Assembly: GCF_011762225.1 (NCBI RefSeq)
Contig: NZ_JAASQI010000003.1
Span: 62,001 to 126,000 of the forward strand
DNA from: Pseudochelatococcus lubricantis
GTDB taxonomy: Bacteria; Pseudomonadota; Alphaproteobacteria; Rhizobiales; Beijerinckiaceae
Length of the DNA: 64,000 bases
Direction: 5' to 3'
Shown: in pieces, positions 63,500 to 64,000 of the stretch
How the letters are laid out: each line of letters begins with the position of its first letter
Position numbering within the stretch: the first letter of the stretch is position 1
Program-made: the position numbers and the translations under genes
The notes under the pieces: generated by a model
The model's database searches: none
Told to the model about the DNA's origin: nothing
Seen by the model: only the letters and a program-made list of their open reading frames with translations

Positions 63500-64000
63500 T
63501 CACTGCCGGCGGAACTGTTCGGTCTCCGATCTGTCCGGCCGTCCGCTGTTGTCCTTGAAGGCCGTGGCGGTCGTGACGTTCAGTTGGTCGTTCGTCGTGT
63601 CGAGGCGGAACGACATCGTCCGCGTTGCAAACCCCTGATCGTAGAAGGCGCTGTAACGGTTGGGGAGCGGGCGGGCGACATAGGTAGTACCACCGGGCCG
63701 GCGCCAGCGGGTCTGCCGCAGCGGCGTCGTTCCCCAGTCGCAGTTGGTGGGCGAGCATTTGCCCCAGACATGCACCGTATCGTTGGCGATGACGATCTGC
63801 GGAATGCTGCGCGTGTTCGCATTCACGTTGATCCACGTCCCGGTAATGGCCGGCGTGGCCGTGGTCTGGTCGCCCGGTTCCTCCTCCTCCACCTCCGGCT
63901 TCGGCCAGAAAGCATAAGTGAGGCCGCCGGCGACGCCGATCACCAGCACGGCGGCGACGGCCACGGCCCACCATGGAAAAGGCTTCTTGGCCGGCGGCGG
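63500..64000 (-). CDS. Membrane-anchored hypothetical protein, N terminus cut by window end
   Basis: The reading frame runs off the window edge upstream, so the start is not seen. Visible are a proline-rich PPPAKKPFPWW stretch, one membrane segment and an acidic linker (EVEEEEPGD), followed by an extracytoplasmic domain of about 120 residues with CSPTNCDWGTTPL. The proline/lysine-rich cytosolic start suggests a larger N-terminal part, perhaps a zinc-ribbon or kinase-type domain, outside the window. No function recognised. Confidence 0.65.
   Translation of the reverse strand, partial: PPPAKKPFPWWAVAVAAVLVIGVAGGLTYAFWPKPEVEEEEPGDQTTATPAITGTWINVNANTRSIPQIVIANDTVHVWGKCSPTNCDWGTTPLRQTRWRRPGGTTYVARPLPNRYSAFYDQGFATRTMSFRLDTTNDQLNVTTATAFKDNSGRPDRSETEQFRRQ

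Noticed and set aside
1-64000. CRISPR array, tRNA, rRNA, transposase or phage genes
   Set aside because: None found on reading; the only tandem repeat is the 12-bp array, which has no spacers.

Overview
The window is about 64 kb of gene-dense, high-GC DNA with short intergenic gaps, ATGA start/stop overlaps and strong GGAGG-type ribosome binding sites. Gene content points to a metabolically versatile alphaproteobacterium, probably Hyphomicrobiales (Rhizobiales): a Rhodopseudomonas-like bad/ali cluster, a paa cluster, many CoA-linked catabolic enzymes and several ABC transporters. I saw no rRNA, tRNA, CRISPR array, transposase or phage gene. The genus cannot be read from the sequence.

Layout. 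(1) 1-6167: the end of a family III CoA-transferase, an acyl-CoA dehydrogenase, urocanase (hutU) and a complete polar-amino-acid-type ABC transporter, all co-directional. I infer a route that oxidises imidazolepropionate through CoA esters to urocanate. (2) 6402-13717: a LysR regulator, then aldehyde dehydrogenase, acyl-CoA dehydrogenase, CoA-transferase, MaoC/FAS1-like hydratase, CitE-like lyase and alpha/beta hydrolase. The last steps resemble itaconate or mesaconate degradation through citramalyl-CoA to pyruvate and acetyl-CoA. (3) 13999-21212: a cyclohexanecarboxylate to pimelyl-CoA cassette (badK, an MDR reductase, badR, badH, badI, aliB, aliA). It is bracketed by two nearly identical 68-bp direct repeats, each carrying a long hairpin. 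(4) 21405-26019: a 1370-residue Pls/PosA-type non-ribosomal peptide synthetase with a GNAT acetyltransferase. (5) 26394-47066: the phenylacetate (paa) regulon with two regulators (PaaX and a TetR protein), two copies of the palindrome GACCGRYCGGTC at likely operators, an extra PaaA/PaaC-like gene, PaaN, a Liv-type ABC importer and an enoyl-CoA hydratase/3-hydroxyacyl-CoA dehydrogenase fusion. (6) 47246-51609: a four-gene unit of TelA, a lipoprotein joining a solute-binding-like region to a vWA domain, XpaC and a second solute-binding-like protein. (7) 51756-59755: arginine deiminase pathway (arcDABC on the minus strand), a DapA-like enzyme and the argP/argO exporter pair. (8) 59776-64000: a secreted amidohydrolase, a secreted beta/gamma-crystallin-like protein and three small envelope proteins, the last one cut by the window end.

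How the parts work together. Modules 1, 2, 3 and 5 each combine CoA activation, dehydrogenation, hydration and cleavage, and several carry their own regulator and importer, so the window reads as a catabolic island for unusual carboxylic acids. Modules 4 and 6 are the least understood. Module 1 and module 6 are the best candidates for undescribed biology.
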